Positions 15,210 to 25,215 of a stretch of DNA of 57,609 nucleotides are shown here, one piece after another. Within the stretch, counting starts at the first letter, position 1. Every line of letters begins with the position of its first letter. The translations under genes and the position numbers were made by a program. Under the pieces are notes generated by a model that was given only the letters and a program-made list of their open reading frames with translations, did no database searches and was not told where the DNA came from. Origin of the DNA: Bacilli bacterium (GTDB lineage Bacteria > Bacillota_I > Bacilli_A > RFN20 > CAG-826); contig JAILIP010000016.1 of assembly GCA_024695235.1 (NCBI GenBank), forward strand, positions 1 through 57,609, written 5' to 3'.

Positions 15210-17883
15210 AGTCGTTATCCTCTTTTACTTCAGCTGGAGAATCGTCTAAGTTGGTCTCATTATCTTCATAGATATGAGATTCATCAATAGATGTAACTCC
15301 TTCGCTTTGTTCTAAATCATGCACTAAAACCTTGCTACCTTTAGCATCACCTGTTGGAGCGACGATTCCATCTTTAACTAAGCGGGCAAACATTCTACCG
15401 GCTTTAGGGAATCCTACACCGTAGGTTCTTTGGATAAATGAGATAGAACAATATTCTTTATGGACTAAATCGGATTTGATTTGAACGTATAGTTGATCTT
15501 CACTAGCTTCTTTTAAAGCAGCAGTATCAACAACGATTTCTTCACTTGTGAAGGCATCTTTACTATGATCTTCTAAATCGAGGAATGCTGGGTCAAATTG
15601 TGGACCGCTTTGTCCTCTAATATAATCGGTTACACGATTGATTTCTGGAGAATCGACGAAACATCCTTGAACACGTGGCTTATTAGAACGAGAAATAGCA
15701 GCGCATTCGATGATCATATCGCCATTACCAAGGAGGGCTTCTGCACCACCTTCACCGATAATAACCGATGAGTCAAAGGCATTGGACACCATTAAGGCGA
15801 CGTGAGTTGGTAAGTTAGCTTTAATAACACCATCAATGACGTTAACAGATGGTCTTTGCGTAGCAATAACTAAATGGATGCCAGCACTTCTAGCCTTTTG
15901 AGCAATTCTAACTACCGGGGTGCGAATATCTTTACAAGCCTCGCTTAAATCAGCGTATTCATCAATAAATACAGCGATTGTTGGAAGAGGTTGAATACCG
16001 TTTTCTTTAGCAAAACGATTGAATTCTTTGATGTCACGAACTCTATTATCTTCGAAAAGGTTATAACGTCTTTCCATTTCGTCAACTAACTTATCCATTG
16101 CGACCTTAGCTTTGTTAGGATCGGAAATATTTGGACATAGTAGATGAGGAATATCTTTGTAATAATTCATTTCAACCTTCTTAGGGTCAATCAAAAGAAG
16201 TTTGAGTTGTTCTGGAGTGTTTCTCATAAGAAGAGCAACAATAGTTGAATGCATGAAAATGGATTTACCACTACCAGTAGCACCAGCTACAAGCATATGT
16301 GGGAAATCTTTTAGATTTGCATGAACTAATTCACCAGAAATATTCTTACCAAATGGAATATTGCAAAGGAATTTCTCTCCTTCGGGAAGTTTTTCAATAG
16401 ATTCACGTAGACCGACATTTGTGCGGATTTCATTTTGCATTTCTAAGCCAGATGTATCTTTACCTAAAACGATTGGCACAAAACGAACTGGAACACCACC
16501 AAGTCTAACGGAGATATCTTGTTCGATACGTTTAACTGAAGCAACGGAAACATTGCTTTTTGTTTTGACATCATAACGAGTGACCGAAGGTCCTATTGTA
16601 TGACCGACAACTTCTGCTCCAACACCCATGTCTGAGAAAACTTGGTTCAAGAGATTTGTACGAGATTCGCAAGAAGCATCGTTTTTGGTCAAATCATCGA
16701 GATTTTCATGATAATCGAGTAAATCTAAAGGTGGGAGATGATAAGGCGGCTTAATCGTCGCTTTTGGTTGAGGTCTATGGAGTGGATCTCCACTATAGAC
16801 TTCTTCTTGTTTAACTTCAGGAGCTGGTTGAGCGATTTCTTCGCGCGGTTCATTAACTGGCTCAGAAGCATAAACCGGCTCACTAATAATTGTAGTTGGT
16901 GTAGGTGCTACTTCAACCTGTGGTTGAGCAGGAGCAGCAACTTCTGGCTGTTTAAAGAACATATCAGTGCTATCAGCTTTTGGAGTGATGTTGGCACTTT
17001 GGCCATCTTCCATGACGAATGTTGGTCTTTGTAAGCCATGAGTATTGTTATAGTTTCTCATTGATAAATCAGCGAGAGCACTTTGATTGAAACTATCTTG
17101 ATATGGAGCTTCAACTGGTTGAACAGGTTCTTCACTTCTAGGAGTCATGTCATTATAAATGACATTGTTTGTGGTTTCGACTCTTTCTTCACCATAAACA
17201 TCGCTTCTAGCAGCTTGTCTTTGTTTACCACTTTTAATGTAATTGAATAACTTCTTGATATAGCGATGGAAGACAAGGCAAAGTCCAGCGATGATAGCAA
17301 GCCAAAAGATAATGGTTGTACCAATTGGAGTGATCAAACTATTAAGTGAACCGCATAAAACGAAACCAACAAAACCACCACCTAAATGGGAATCGATAAT
17401 CTTTAAACCCTTATACCATTTGCTTGGATCAGTTTGACTTTTAGCGGCAATAGCTTGGAAATAGTTTATGCAGTTATTGAATTTTAAATATTCAGTTGTA
17501 TAGGTGACATCGTCTTTAATGACTTCTTGTCCACTTTTATACATCGAAATGAGGATGTTATTACCTTCATAAGAGATATATGCTCCATTACTTCCCCAGG
17601 CTGATACCATAACTAGCAAAGCTAAGATGATGATATATATGCCCCATAAGGATATATCAAAGCGAATCTTTTTAAGTTGCTTACGAATTAATAGATAAAA
17701 TCCAAAAACGAAAATGGCAGGAATTAACATCCAAAAGCCAATAAAACCAAAGACTATTAATATCGAATCAGATAGAAAACCAAAAATAGTGTTTCTTGAA
17801 AGGATAATTAATAGCGAAAAAAGGCAGATGGCTATGCCAAGTGTGCCGATTAACGTATCCTTGCCAATTTTTAACTTTTTCAT
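15193..17883 (-). CDS. ftsK: DNA translocase FtsK/SpoIIIE
   Basis: A septal ATP-driven DNA pump that clears the chromosome from the division site. I choose ATG 17883 (896 residues); a TTG three codons upstream abuts the -10 box. Four membrane segments fill residues 1-210, then a Pro/Glu/Gln-rich linker (to about 400). The motor follows: Walker A AGATGSGKSIFMH (about 535-547), Walker B IAVFIDEYADL, and IATQRPSVNVIDG. The C-terminal winged-helix gamma domain (YCSISFIQRTYGVGFPKAGR) reads KOPS/SRS sites. The synteny rnjB-ftsK matches rnjB-spoIIIE of Bacillus. Confidence 0.95.
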   Translation of the reverse strand: MKKLKIGKDTLIGTLGIAICLFSLLIILSRNTIFGFLSDSILIVFGFIGFWMLIPAIFVFGFYLLIRKQLKKIRFDISLWGIYIIILALLVMVSAWGSNGAYISYEGNNILISMYKSGQEVIKDDVTYTTEYLKFNNCINYFQAIAAKSQTDPSKWYKGLKIIDSHLGGGFVGFVLCGSLNSLITPIGTTIIFWLAIIAGLCLVFHRYIKKLFNYIKSGKQRQAARSDVYGEERVETTNNVIYNDMTPRSEEPVQPVEAPYQDSFNQSALADLSMRNYNNTHGLQRPTFVMEDGQSANITPKADSTDMFFKQPEVAAPAQPQVEVAPTPTTIISEPVYASEPVNEPREEIAQPAPEVKQEEVYSGDPLHRPQPKATIKPPYHLPPLDLLDYHENLDDLTKNDASCESRTNLLNQVFSDMGVGAEVVGHTIGPSVTRYDVKTKSNVSVASVKRIEQDISVRLGGVPVRFVPIVLGKDTSGLEMQNEIRTNVGLRESIEKLPEGEKFLCNIPFGKNISGELVHANLKDFPHMLVAGATGSGKSIFMHSTIVALLMRNTPEQLKLLLIDPKKVEMNYYKDIPHLLCPNISDPNKAKVAMDKLVDEMERRYNLFEDNRVRDIKEFNRFAKENGIQPLPTIAVFIDEYADLSEACKDIRTPVVRIAQKARSAGIHLVIATQRPSVNVIDGVIKANLPTHVALMVSNAFDSSVIIGEGGAEALLGNGDMIIECAAISRSNKPRVQGCFVDSPEINRVTDYIRGQSGPQFDPAFLDLEDHSKDAFTSEEIVVDTAALKEASEDQLYVQIKSDLVHKEYCSISFIQRTYGVGFPKAGRMFARLVKDGIVAPTGDAKGSKVLVHDLEQSEGVTSIDESHIYEDNETNLDDSPAEVKEDNDYGAGY

Positions 17884-17892
17884 TCTTTTCAA

Positions 17893-17898
17893 ATTATA
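17893..17898 (-). promoter_or_regulatory. -10 box giving a leaderless ftsK mRNA
   Basis: A perfect TATAAT on the minus strand is followed by TTGAAAAGA and then ATG 17883, with no ribosome site. Transcription would start within about 3 nt of the ATG. The -35 region is weak. Confidence 0.5.
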
Positions 17899-17946
17899 CT
17901 TCTATGATTAATAAAATTAAATATTAAATTGCGATTTAAGTTATAC

Positions 17947-19623
17947 TTACTTATCTATTTCATCGATAATTGGAATAATCATCGGTGATTTAAGCGTATG
18001 TCTTCTAACGCATTTAAAGACCAATTCTTTTATGGTAACTTCGAGGCCTTTTAGTGATGGTTCTTCTTTAAAGAGCTCATCATTTATTGCTTGAACAAAT
18101 ATCTTTGATATTTCTTTTAGTAAAGAATCACTTTCTTTAACGTATACAAGACCGCGTGTTTGAATGTCTGGTCCAGTAACGATACGTTTTTGCTTGAGAC
18201 TTACTCCAGCGCCTAAGATAACAACCCCATCATCAGAGAGAGCTTTTCTCTCAGAAACGATTTGACTATCTTGATTTCCTAGATCTTGTCCATCAACAAG
18301 TAGATCACCGGCTAGGACTTTTTCTTGAGAGATATGTGCTCCATTATCATTGATTTCAAGCACCATGCCATTATCAAGAATAAAGACATTTGTATGATTT
18401 AGTCCAACGCCCATTTCTAAAGCTGTTTTAGCATTAGCTAAAAGTTGCTTGAATGTTCCATTGATTGGTGCGTAATATTTTGGTCTATAAGTCAAAAGTC
18501 TTAGCTTGATATCTTCCTGAGATGGATGCATCTTTAAGAATTCATGTTTATTAAAGTACATGATATGGCAATCCGTATGATAAAGTTCATCGATTGTATC
18601 AGTTGAAATTGTTTCAAACATCGTTGCATAAGGAACCGCCATAATAAACGTATCACTCGAATTGAGTTTTAAACGTTTATCGTGATATTTTCCAGAGGCA
18701 AATAGTTGAATCTTATGGAACAAGCGATCACCAAATCCAGTGATCAATACCATGACATTTTGCGGTCTAAGTCTTATGACATCTTCTAAAGAAGCTATGT
18801 CGTTTTTACTTATTTGGAAACGGTGTTCTTTGCTAACATTCCTAAATGTTTCAATAACTGATTCATCAAACGGAATGATTTTGCGGTTTGTCTTTTTAGC
18901 AAGTTCAGCGACACGTTCAATGTTGAACATATCGTAGTTTTCCATCGCAACGAATATTCTTCCAGGGGCATCTTTAAATACTTGCTCCACTAAAGGTACA
19001 AGATTGTATTTTGGAGAAGTATATCCGCTTCGCTCGGCGTATACAGAATCATACATCGCTAGAAGCGTTTTCTCTTGGGCGATAGATCCGACCATTGTGT
19101 TATTAGAAACATAGCCGGGATTAAAGTTATTGTCTACGACAAAGGATGTGGAAATAATAATATTTCCGCCATCAGTTGAAATGGCAATTGCACAACTGTC
19201 AGCCATATTAGATGCCGTTTGAATAAAACGAATTCTTCGACCATTAACACGTATATCATCATTTGGATCAATAATATGGAAATCCATATCCATCTTAATG
19301 CGGTTATGAGCCATAAATGAATCGATGAATACTTTTGTAACAGCTGTACAAAAAACAGGAGCAGGAACACGTTTATAAACATAAGGAAGTCCGCCTAAGA
19401 CAATATCGTGTCCTCTAGAGATAAAATAACCTCTAACTTTATCTTTATGTTCGATCAAATAATCGAAACGGGAGATGATGTAGTCAATGCCGTGCATTGT
19501 TTTATCTGGCCATTTTAGACCACATTCAACAACGAAAATATCATCATTGATTTCTACAACGATGAGATTCTTACCATGTTCATCATTTCCACCTAAAGGT
19601 ATAATGCGGACTTTATCTAACAT
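17947..19623 (-). CDS. RNase J-like protein (RnjB position) with a lost metallo-beta-lactamase metal site
   Basis: At 558 residues it has the length and domain order of RNase J (beta-lactamase, beta-CASP, C-terminal). The fold is clear from IIPLGGNDEHGKNLIVVE through the C-terminal helix-rich end. The metal motif THGHEDHIGG is here SRGHDIVLGG (about residue 69), HSIPDS is ASNMADS, the GDFK motif is TSFV, GHAS is MHPS, and PVHGE is PINGT. Nearly all metal ligands are gone. A catalytic role is therefore unlikely; it may act as a structural partner of an active RNase J1 elsewhere. Position next to ftsK matches rnjB. An AAGGAG site precedes the ATG. Confidence 0.85.
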   Translation of the reverse strand: MLDKVRIIPLGGNDEHGKNLIVVEINDDIFVVECGLKWPDKTMHGIDYIISRFDYLIEHKDKVRGYFISRGHDIVLGGLPYVYKRVPAPVFCTAVTKVFIDSFMAHNRIKMDMDFHIIDPNDDIRVNGRRIRFIQTASNMADSCAIAISTDGGNIIISTSFVVDNNFNPGYVSNNTMVGSIAQEKTLLAMYDSVYAERSGYTSPKYNLVPLVEQVFKDAPGRIFVAMENYDMFNIERVAELAKKTNRKIIPFDESVIETFRNVSKEHRFQISKNDIASLEDVIRLRPQNVMVLITGFGDRLFHKIQLFASGKYHDKRLKLNSSDTFIMAVPYATMFETISTDTIDELYHTDCHIMYFNKHEFLKMHPSQEDIKLRLLTYRPKYYAPINGTFKQLLANAKTALEMGVGLNHTNVFILDNGMVLEINDNGAHISQEKVLAGDLLVDGQDLGNQDSQIVSERKALSDDGVVILGAGVSLKQKRIVTGPDIQTRGLVYVKESDSLLKEISKIFVQAINDELFKEEPSLKGLEVTIKELVFKCVRRHTLKSPMIIPIIDEIDK

Positions 19624-19632
19624 ATACGCTCC

Positions 19633-19977
19633 TTATTTAGAGATGTTTTTAGTGGCGACAATATCCACTCCTGTACCACAAATATTAGCAATTACAATAT
19701 CACCAATATGAACAGGAAGTGACAAAGTCACTTTGTTAATCTCTTCCATAGCTTTAAAAATAGTTTCTTTTGGAAGAGGATCTTTACTTTTAACTGGGCA
19801 GCGAGGAGATTCTTTAGAATCAACTTTCACTGTTGAGGTTAAGGTGCGGACAGGGTGAGTCAGTTCACTGACCGCATATTTAGCGCCTCTTGGGCAGAAG
19901 TTTCCAGTGACATTCATGTTGTCATCAACTTTTAAATGGCAACCACGTGGACAAGTAATACAAATGAGTTCTTTCAT
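19633..19977 (-). CDS. DUF1667 protein of the glycerol-3-phosphate oxidoreductase operon
   Basis: A 114-residue protein beginning MKELICITCPRGCHLKV, with a second cluster NFCPRGAKYA. The Cys-x2-Cys-x3-Cys pattern plus a further Cys suggests an Fe-S or zinc site. DUF1667 genes in clostridia and relatives normally follow two FAD oxidoreductases, as here; its start abuts the stop of the upstream gene. It probably serves as the small redox subunit of that enzyme. The electron acceptor is not known from sequence. Confidence 0.88.
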   Translation of the reverse strand: MKELICITCPRGCHLKVDDNMNVTGNFCPRGAKYAVSELTHPVRTLTSTVKVDSKESPRCPVKSKDPLPKETIFKAMEEINKVTLSLPVHIGDIVIANICGTGVDIVATKNISK

Positions 19978-21236
19978 TATTTTCTTTCCTCCACATACAC
20001 TGAAATTTCTTTGGCCTCGCCTTTAAAGAGGGCTTTATCAACACGCACAATTTCCATTTCACTTGGAATAATGGCAGGTTTGAATAGTTTCTTTACGACG
20101 TTATCGCCTTCCTTGATAAAGATATTAATATCTTTAAATGGATGGGCAACACGGAATTTGAAGACGAGCTTATCGTTAGCGTCTTCAAGATAAATCTTTT
20201 GAGGGACAACATATCCGATACCATTACCTGGTTTAACATCATAGATGTGACCTTTATGAGATAACTTACCGTTAAGATACTTAACAGCCCCATTAGCGGC
20301 TTCTCTAGCTTCTTCGACGACATAGTCAACTAAATCATGAACATGTAAAACGTTTCCGGCTGAGAACAATCCTTCGATCTCTGTTTCCATATCTTGAGAG
20401 ACGACTGGTCCTCTAGTTTTAGAGAAAGATAGAGGTAAGTTGTTAAGTAAATCACAGTTAGGAATGAGTCCTACTGATAAAAGTAAGGTATCAACATCAA
20501 ATTCCACTTCAGTGCCTGGAATAAAGGCGAATTTTTCATCGACCTTAGCGATGACCACCTTTTCAAGGTGTCCTTCTTTACCTTTCACTTCTTTAACAGT
20601 GTGAGAGAGGTATAAAGGAATATTGAAGTCTTGTAGACATTGAACGATATTTCTATTTAAACCAGCTGAATATGGGTTGAGTTCAGCAACACCTAAGACT
20701 TTGGCACCTTCAAGGGTCATACGTCTTGCCATAATTAGGCCAATATCGCCGCTTCCAAGGATGAAAACCTTTTTACCGACTAAATAGCCGTAGCAGTTTA
20801 AATATAGCTGTGCTTGGCCGGCTGTATAAACGCCACTTGGTCTATCACCAGCGATTTGAATAGCACCAGCATTTCTTTCATAGCATCCAGTTGTGAGAAT
20901 GATTGCTTCAGCTTTCACTTCCACTAAACCTTCGTATGAATTCGAATAGGTGACAACTTTGTCTTTTGAAATGCCTAAAACATTTGATTGAAGACGATAT
21001 GAAATGTGGTTATCATTCACCGCTTTAGAAAAGCGAGACATGAATTCTGGACCGGTGAGTTCTTCATTGAATTCATGAAGTCCAAAGCCATTATGAATGC
21101 ATTGATTTAAGATACCACCAAGATAATCATTCTTTTCAAGAATGAGAATATCAGTAACACCTTGTTTATATGCTTCAAGAGCAGAGGCCATACCAGCGGA
21201 TCCACCACCGATAATGACTAGTTTTTTGTTAATCAT
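19977..21236 (-). CDS. FAD-dependent pyridine nucleotide-disulfide oxidoreductase (GlpB-like partner)
   Basis: A 419-residue flavoprotein. The first Rossmann motif VIIGGGSAGMASALEA (about 6-21) binds FAD; a second, FILGSGDIGLIMAR (about 152-165), binds NAD(P)H; GLFSAGNVLHVHDLVDYV (about 287-304) is the C-terminal FAD motif with the Asp contacting the flavin. It lies between a GlpA-like dehydrogenase and DUF1667 with one-base overlaps, the usual anaerobic glycerol-3-phosphate dehydrogenase trio. It likely passes electrons between the dehydrogenase and an acceptor. Confidence 0.88.
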   Translation of the reverse strand: MINKKLVIIGGGSAGMASALEAYKQGVTDILILEKNDYLGGILNQCIHNGFGLHEFNEELTGPEFMSRFSKAVNDNHISYRLQSNVLGISKDKVVTYSNSYEGLVEVKAEAIILTTGCYERNAGAIQIAGDRPSGVYTAGQAQLYLNCYGYLVGKKVFILGSGDIGLIMARRMTLEGAKVLGVAELNPYSAGLNRNIVQCLQDFNIPLYLSHTVKEVKGKEGHLEKVVIAKVDEKFAFIPGTEVEFDVDTLLLSVGLIPNCDLLNNLPLSFSKTRGPVVSQDMETEIEGLFSAGNVLHVHDLVDYVVEEAREAANGAVKYLNGKLSHKGHIYDVKPGNGIGYVVPQKIYLEDANDKLVFKFRVAHPFKDINIFIKEGDNVVKKLFKPAIIPSEMEIVRVDKALFKGEAKEISVYVEERK

Positions 21237-22675
21237 TATTTAGCCTCCTTTGTTAAGTATTTACAAATCTCAGAACCATCTTTATCGAGTTTGATTTTGC
21301 TCATATCGACATTAAAGTGTTCGGCAAGAATCTTGATGACTAAAGGTTGGCAGAAACCACCTTGGCATTTACCAAATCCTGCTCTTGTTCTCTTCTTAAG
21401 AGCTTTAACACTCATTGGAGGAACACTACGTGATAGTTCATCTTTGATTTCGCCTAAAGTGACTTTTTCACAGTTACAGATGATTTCTCCATAATCTGGA
21501 TCCTTCTTAATAAGAGCGTTTCTTTCGTTAACACTAAGTTTGGAAGGATTAATTCTTTTTCTTAAGGCTGGTTTATAGTCTTTTTTCTCTTTGAGAGAAA
21601 GAACTTTGCTAACAAATTCATTTACAACATATTCTGCAATGGCAGGAGAACTGGCTAAACCAGGAGACTCAATACCACTGACATTAATAAAATGATTATC
21701 TTTTTTAGCAAAGCCGATGACAAAGTCATGGGTTGATGGAGTTGGTCTATTGCCTGAGAATGTACGGATGACTTGATTAAACGGAATAGAAGGCACCATT
21801 TCGGTAGCAGCTTTTCTAACCGCATCTAATGTTGGCTTATCAGTTGATAAGTCTTCTTTATCATCACTCCATTCACTCGATGGACCAACAATATAGTTTC
21901 CGCTGGTAGTCTTAGAGACAAGAATACCTTTACCCTTTTCACTTGGAAGAGGGAAGATGACATGGTTAACTAAACCTTCTTTATAGTGATCTAATACAAA
22001 GTATTCACCCTTACGAGCAGTTACTTTATAATCGACAGGCTCAATCATGGAGTGAATCTTATCTGAATACACTCCAGCGGCATTAATTACTACTTTAGCT
22101 TGATATTCATCCTTGGTGGTTTTAACGACATAAACATCGCCATCTTTCTTAATAGAAAGAACTTCTTCACCAAGATGAAGGGTAACACCATTATCAACCG
22201 CTGATTCCATTGCATGGACTGTTAATGTGAAAGGATTAACGATTCCAGCACTAGGTGCTAAAAGTCCACCCTTAACATTTGGGTTGATATTTGGTTCTAA
22301 TTTCTTTACTTCTTCCGCGCTTAGAAGTTTTACTTCTACACCATTCTCTTTTGAACGAATAGCTAAATCAGAGAGAAGTTTGATTTGATCATCGTAAATA
22401 GCAACGGTTAATGATCCAATTTGTTCAAAGTGAACATCTAAATCTTCACAAAGTTTAGGGAACATCTTGTTACCTTGAACATTGAGTTTGGCTTTTAGAG
22501 TTCCTGGTACTGGATCATAGCCAGAGTGAACGATAGCGGAGTTTGCCATCGAAGTGACATTCCCCGCATCGTTCTCCTTATCAATTACGATGGTCTTAAG
22601 GTCGTAGCTGGAAAGTTTACGTGCGATCAAAGAACCGCTAACCCCAGCGCCAACAATAAGAACATCAAAAATCAT
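21236..22675 (-). CDS. Anaerobic glycerol-3-phosphate dehydrogenase-like FAD oxidoreductase (GlpA family)
   Basis: A 479-residue protein with the DAO-type FAD domain. It opens DVLIVGAGVSGSLIARKL, has FSGNRPTPSTHDFVIG mid-protein and INVSGIESPGLASSPAIAEY near 350. The C-terminus carries a BFD-like [2Fe-2S] domain: ICNCEKVTLGEI and then GFGKCQGGFCQP, giving the four Cys ligands. This is the GlpA architecture that oxidises glycerol-3-phosphate to dihydroxyacetone phosphate. No glycerol kinase or facilitator is adjacent, so the exact substrate remains an inference. It overlaps pnp by 4 bp. Confidence 0.87.
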   Translation of the reverse strand: MIFDVLIVGAGVSGSLIARKLSSYDLKTIVIDKENDAGNVTSMANSAIVHSGYDPVPGTLKAKLNVQGNKMFPKLCEDLDVHFEQIGSLTVAIYDDQIKLLSDLAIRSKENGVEVKLLSAEEVKKLEPNINPNVKGGLLAPSAGIVNPFTLTVHAMESAVDNGVTLHLGEEVLSIKKDGDVYVVKTTKDEYQAKVVINAAGVYSDKIHSMIEPVDYKVTARKGEYFVLDHYKEGLVNHVIFPLPSEKGKGILVSKTTSGNYIVGPSSEWSDDKEDLSTDKPTLDAVRKAATEMVPSIPFNQVIRTFSGNRPTPSTHDFVIGFAKKDNHFINVSGIESPGLASSPAIAEYVVNEFVSKVLSLKEKKDYKPALRKRINPSKLSVNERNALIKKDPDYGEIICNCEKVTLGEIKDELSRSVPPMSVKALKKRTRAGFGKCQGGFCQPLVIKILAEHFNVDMSKIKLDKDGSEICKYLTKEAK

Positions 22676-24828
22676 TTTTTGTGACCTTTAAATGGTTTCT
22701 TTTCTGGTTTTTCGACATAACCAGCAGGCTTTTCAACGAATTCTCTATGAGAAACTTTGACTTTGCCCTTGTCATCGATTTCGCAAACACGAACTTTTAA
22801 GATATCGCCGACTTTGACGACTTCTTGTGCGCGATCGATGTAGCCCCAGCCGAGTCTTGAGACGTGGCAGAGACCTTCGCAGTTACCAAAGAGTTTGACA
22901 AATGCGCCATAATCTTCAACACGGGTGACTTCACCTTCGTAAACTTCACCAATCTTCGCTTCGCGAACGATGTCTTCAATCATCTTCTTGGCTTTGTTGA
23001 TCATTTCTCTATTCATGTGGTAAATGACGACATGGCCATCATCATCGATGTCGATTTGGACGTTATCACATTGAGCGATGATGTCATTGATGACCTTACC
23101 GCCTGTACCGATAACTTCACGAATCTTATCAACATCGATTTGCATCTTGTCGAGTTTAGGTGCGAATTCACTGACATCTGGACGAGGTTCAGCAATAGCT
23201 TTGCTCATGACATCGCGAATTTCTTTTCTAGCTTTGTGAGCTTGTTCAAGAGCTTGACGTAACACTTCACGTGTAACACCAGCAATCTTGATATCCATTT
23301 GAAGGGCTGTAATACCAACTTCGGTACCAGCAACCTTAAAGTCCATATCACCAAAGTGGTCTTCTAGACCTTGGATATCGGTGAGGATTGTATATGGGTT
23401 TGTATCTAATGAACCAGTTGAGATAAGTCCCATAGCAATACCAGAGACCATTCTCTTAATTGGGACACCAGCAGCCATAAGTGACATACAACCGGCACAG
23501 ATGGATGCTTGTGAGGATGAACCGTTTGATTCAACGACTTCAGATACTGTTCTAATAGTATATGGGAAATCTTCTTCACTTGGGATGACGTATGAAAGTG
23601 CTCTTTCACCTAAGGCACCGTGACCGATTTCACGACGTGCGAGAACACCGATCTTACCTGTACCACCGACACACCATTGTGGGAAGTTATAGTGATGCAT
23701 GAAGCGTTTCTTTTCAATTGGTGTTAAATCATCAATGATTTGAGCATCACTTAATGGTCCAAGTGTTGTTGTAGAGATAACTTGTGTTTGACCTCTTGTA
23801 AACATAGCGGAACCATGGACTCTACGGCCAAGGATGTCAACTTGGGCATCAAGTGGACGTAATTCATCTGGACGACGACCATCTGGTCTAATCTTATCTT
23901 CAGCAATGAGTCTACGGACTTCGTTATGAACGATATCTTCTTGAATTTCGTGGACTTGTTGAACTGTCTTAGCATCAGCACCAGCTTCTGCATAAGCAGC
24001 TTCTGTTTCTTTTTCGATTGCTTCGATCTTTTCTTCTCTTTCGAGTTTATCTTTAGTTGAGACAGCTTTGCGAAGCTTTTCATCAACTTTAGCAGTAACT
24101 TCTGCTCTTAATTCTTCTGGGACAACCTTGAATTGGATGTCTTTGTTCTTTTCGACACCGATTTCTTTAATGATTTCTTTTTCAAAGCGGCATAATTTCT
24201 TAACTGCTTCATGTCCGAACATTAAAGCGTCGAGCATATCTTCTTCACTGACTTCGTTAGCACCGGCTTCAACCATGTTAATGGCTTCTTCAGTACCAGC
24301 GACGCAAAGATCGATATCAGATTTTGCTCTTTGTTCAACTGTTGGGTTGATAACTAACTTACCATCAACTCTACCGACATAAACACCAGCGATAGGACCA
24401 TTGAATGGTACATCAGAAATGCAAACGCAAAGTGAGCTTGCGAGCATAGCAGTGATTTCTGGTGAGTTATCATAATCAACTGCCATAACTTGTGAAACGA
24501 CTTGAACTTCGTTTCTGAATCCTTCAGGGAAGAGTGGACGCATTGTTCTATCGGTAATTCTGCTTGCTAAGATAGCATGAGAACTTGGACGGGATTCACG
24601 TCTGAGGAATCCACCTGGAATTTTTCCAGCTGCGTACATTCTTTCTTGGTATTCAACACTGAGTGGGAAGAAATCCCAATCAACGGTATGCTTTGACATT
24701 GTGACGTTACTTAAAACGACTGTATCGCCATAGCGTACCAACACCGCAGCCTTTGTTTGCTTAGCGATTTCGCCAGCTTCAACAACGATCTTACGGCCAT
24801 CGAACTCTAATTCGAATGTTTTTTTCAT
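22672..24828 (-). CDS. pnp: Polynucleotide phosphorylase
   Basis: PNPase degrades RNA 3' to 5' by phosphorolysis. The 718 residues contain two RNase PH domains: KTFELEFDGRKIVVEAG at the start, and the second with GQTQVISTTTLGPLSDAQ (about 347-364). The KH domain contains IGTGGKVINDI (about 568-578) and the S1 domain GEVYEGEVTRVEDYGAFVKL (about 622-641). AAAGGAG precedes the ATG. rpsO-pnp order is conserved in bacteria, but rpsO here has its own terminator, and pnp heads a run with the glp-like trio. Confidence 0.97.
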   Translation of the reverse strand: MKKTFELEFDGRKIVVEAGEIAKQTKAAVLVRYGDTVVLSNVTMSKHTVDWDFFPLSVEYQERMYAAGKIPGGFLRRESRPSSHAILASRITDRTMRPLFPEGFRNEVQVVSQVMAVDYDNSPEITAMLASSLCVCISDVPFNGPIAGVYVGRVDGKLVINPTVEQRAKSDIDLCVAGTEEAINMVEAGANEVSEEDMLDALMFGHEAVKKLCRFEKEIIKEIGVEKNKDIQFKVVPEELRAEVTAKVDEKLRKAVSTKDKLEREEKIEAIEKETEAAYAEAGADAKTVQQVHEIQEDIVHNEVRRLIAEDKIRPDGRRPDELRPLDAQVDILGRRVHGSAMFTRGQTQVISTTTLGPLSDAQIIDDLTPIEKKRFMHHYNFPQWCVGGTGKIGVLARREIGHGALGERALSYVIPSEEDFPYTIRTVSEVVESNGSSSQASICAGCMSLMAAGVPIKRMVSGIAMGLISTGSLDTNPYTILTDIQGLEDHFGDMDFKVAGTEVGITALQMDIKIAGVTREVLRQALEQAHKARKEIRDVMSKAIAEPRPDVSEFAPKLDKMQIDVDKIREVIGTGGKVINDIIAQCDNVQIDIDDDGHVVIYHMNREMINKAKKMIEDIVREAKIGEVYEGEVTRVEDYGAFVKLFGNCEGLCHVSRLGWGYIDRAQEVVKVGDILKVRVCEIDDKGKVKVSHREFVEKPAGYVEKPEKKPFKGHKK

Positions 24829-24909
24829 CTACTTTTTTCTCCTTTTATAACTATTAAAATTCTAACATAAATGTTACTTATGTAATAGAACAAAAATTTC
24901 AAAAAGAAA

Positions 24910-24926
24910 AGACCACATAGTGGTCT
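24910..24926 (-). terminator. Terminator after rpsO
   Basis: AGACCAC, loop TAT, GTGGTCT, then TTTTCTTTTT on the minus strand. It separates rpsO from pnp. Confidence 0.85.
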
Positions 24927-24945
24927 ATTTCATTTCTAGGCTCAA

Positions 24946-25215
24946 TTACTTACGGATTTTGAGTTCGCTGATGAGTTTTGCATAAGCATCACGATCTTCA
25001 CGAGCTAAGTAGTCGAGAAGTCCACGACGTTTACCAACAAGTACGAACAATCCACGACGACCTGAAGCATCCTTTTTGTTTGCTTTGAGGTGTGCAGTAA
25101 GATCATTGATTTGAGCGGTCAATAAGGCGATTTGGACTTGGACTGAACCAGTGTCTTTTTCGTCTCTACCGTACTTTTTGACGATTTCAGCAGTTCTTTC
25201 TTTAGATAATGCCAT
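24946..25215 (-). CDS. rpsO: 30S ribosomal protein S15
   Basis: S15 is a primary 16S rRNA binder of the platform. The 89 residues match the family length, with QIALLTAQINDLTAHLKANKKD, GRRGLFVLVGKRRGLLDYL and the conserved His/Asp region. A GGAGG ribosome site precedes ATG 25215. It is transcribed as its own unit from a strong promoter and terminated before pnp. In many bacteria S15 represses its own mRNA through a leader structure; a short structured leader is present here. Confidence 0.98.
   Translation of the reverse strand: MALSKERTAEIVKKYGRDEKDTGSVQVQIALLTAQINDLTAHLKANKKDASGRRGLFVLVGKRRGLLDYLAREDRDAYAKLISELKIRK

Noticed and set aside
16738-17034. Trp/Phe/Arg-rich plus-strand ORF opposite ftsK
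   Set aside because: The composition is that of an antisense frame to the Pro/Glu-rich FtsK linker.
22864-23262. 132-codon plus-strand ORF opposite pnp
   Set aside because: It is a shadow of the KH/S1 coding region; no start signal or homology.
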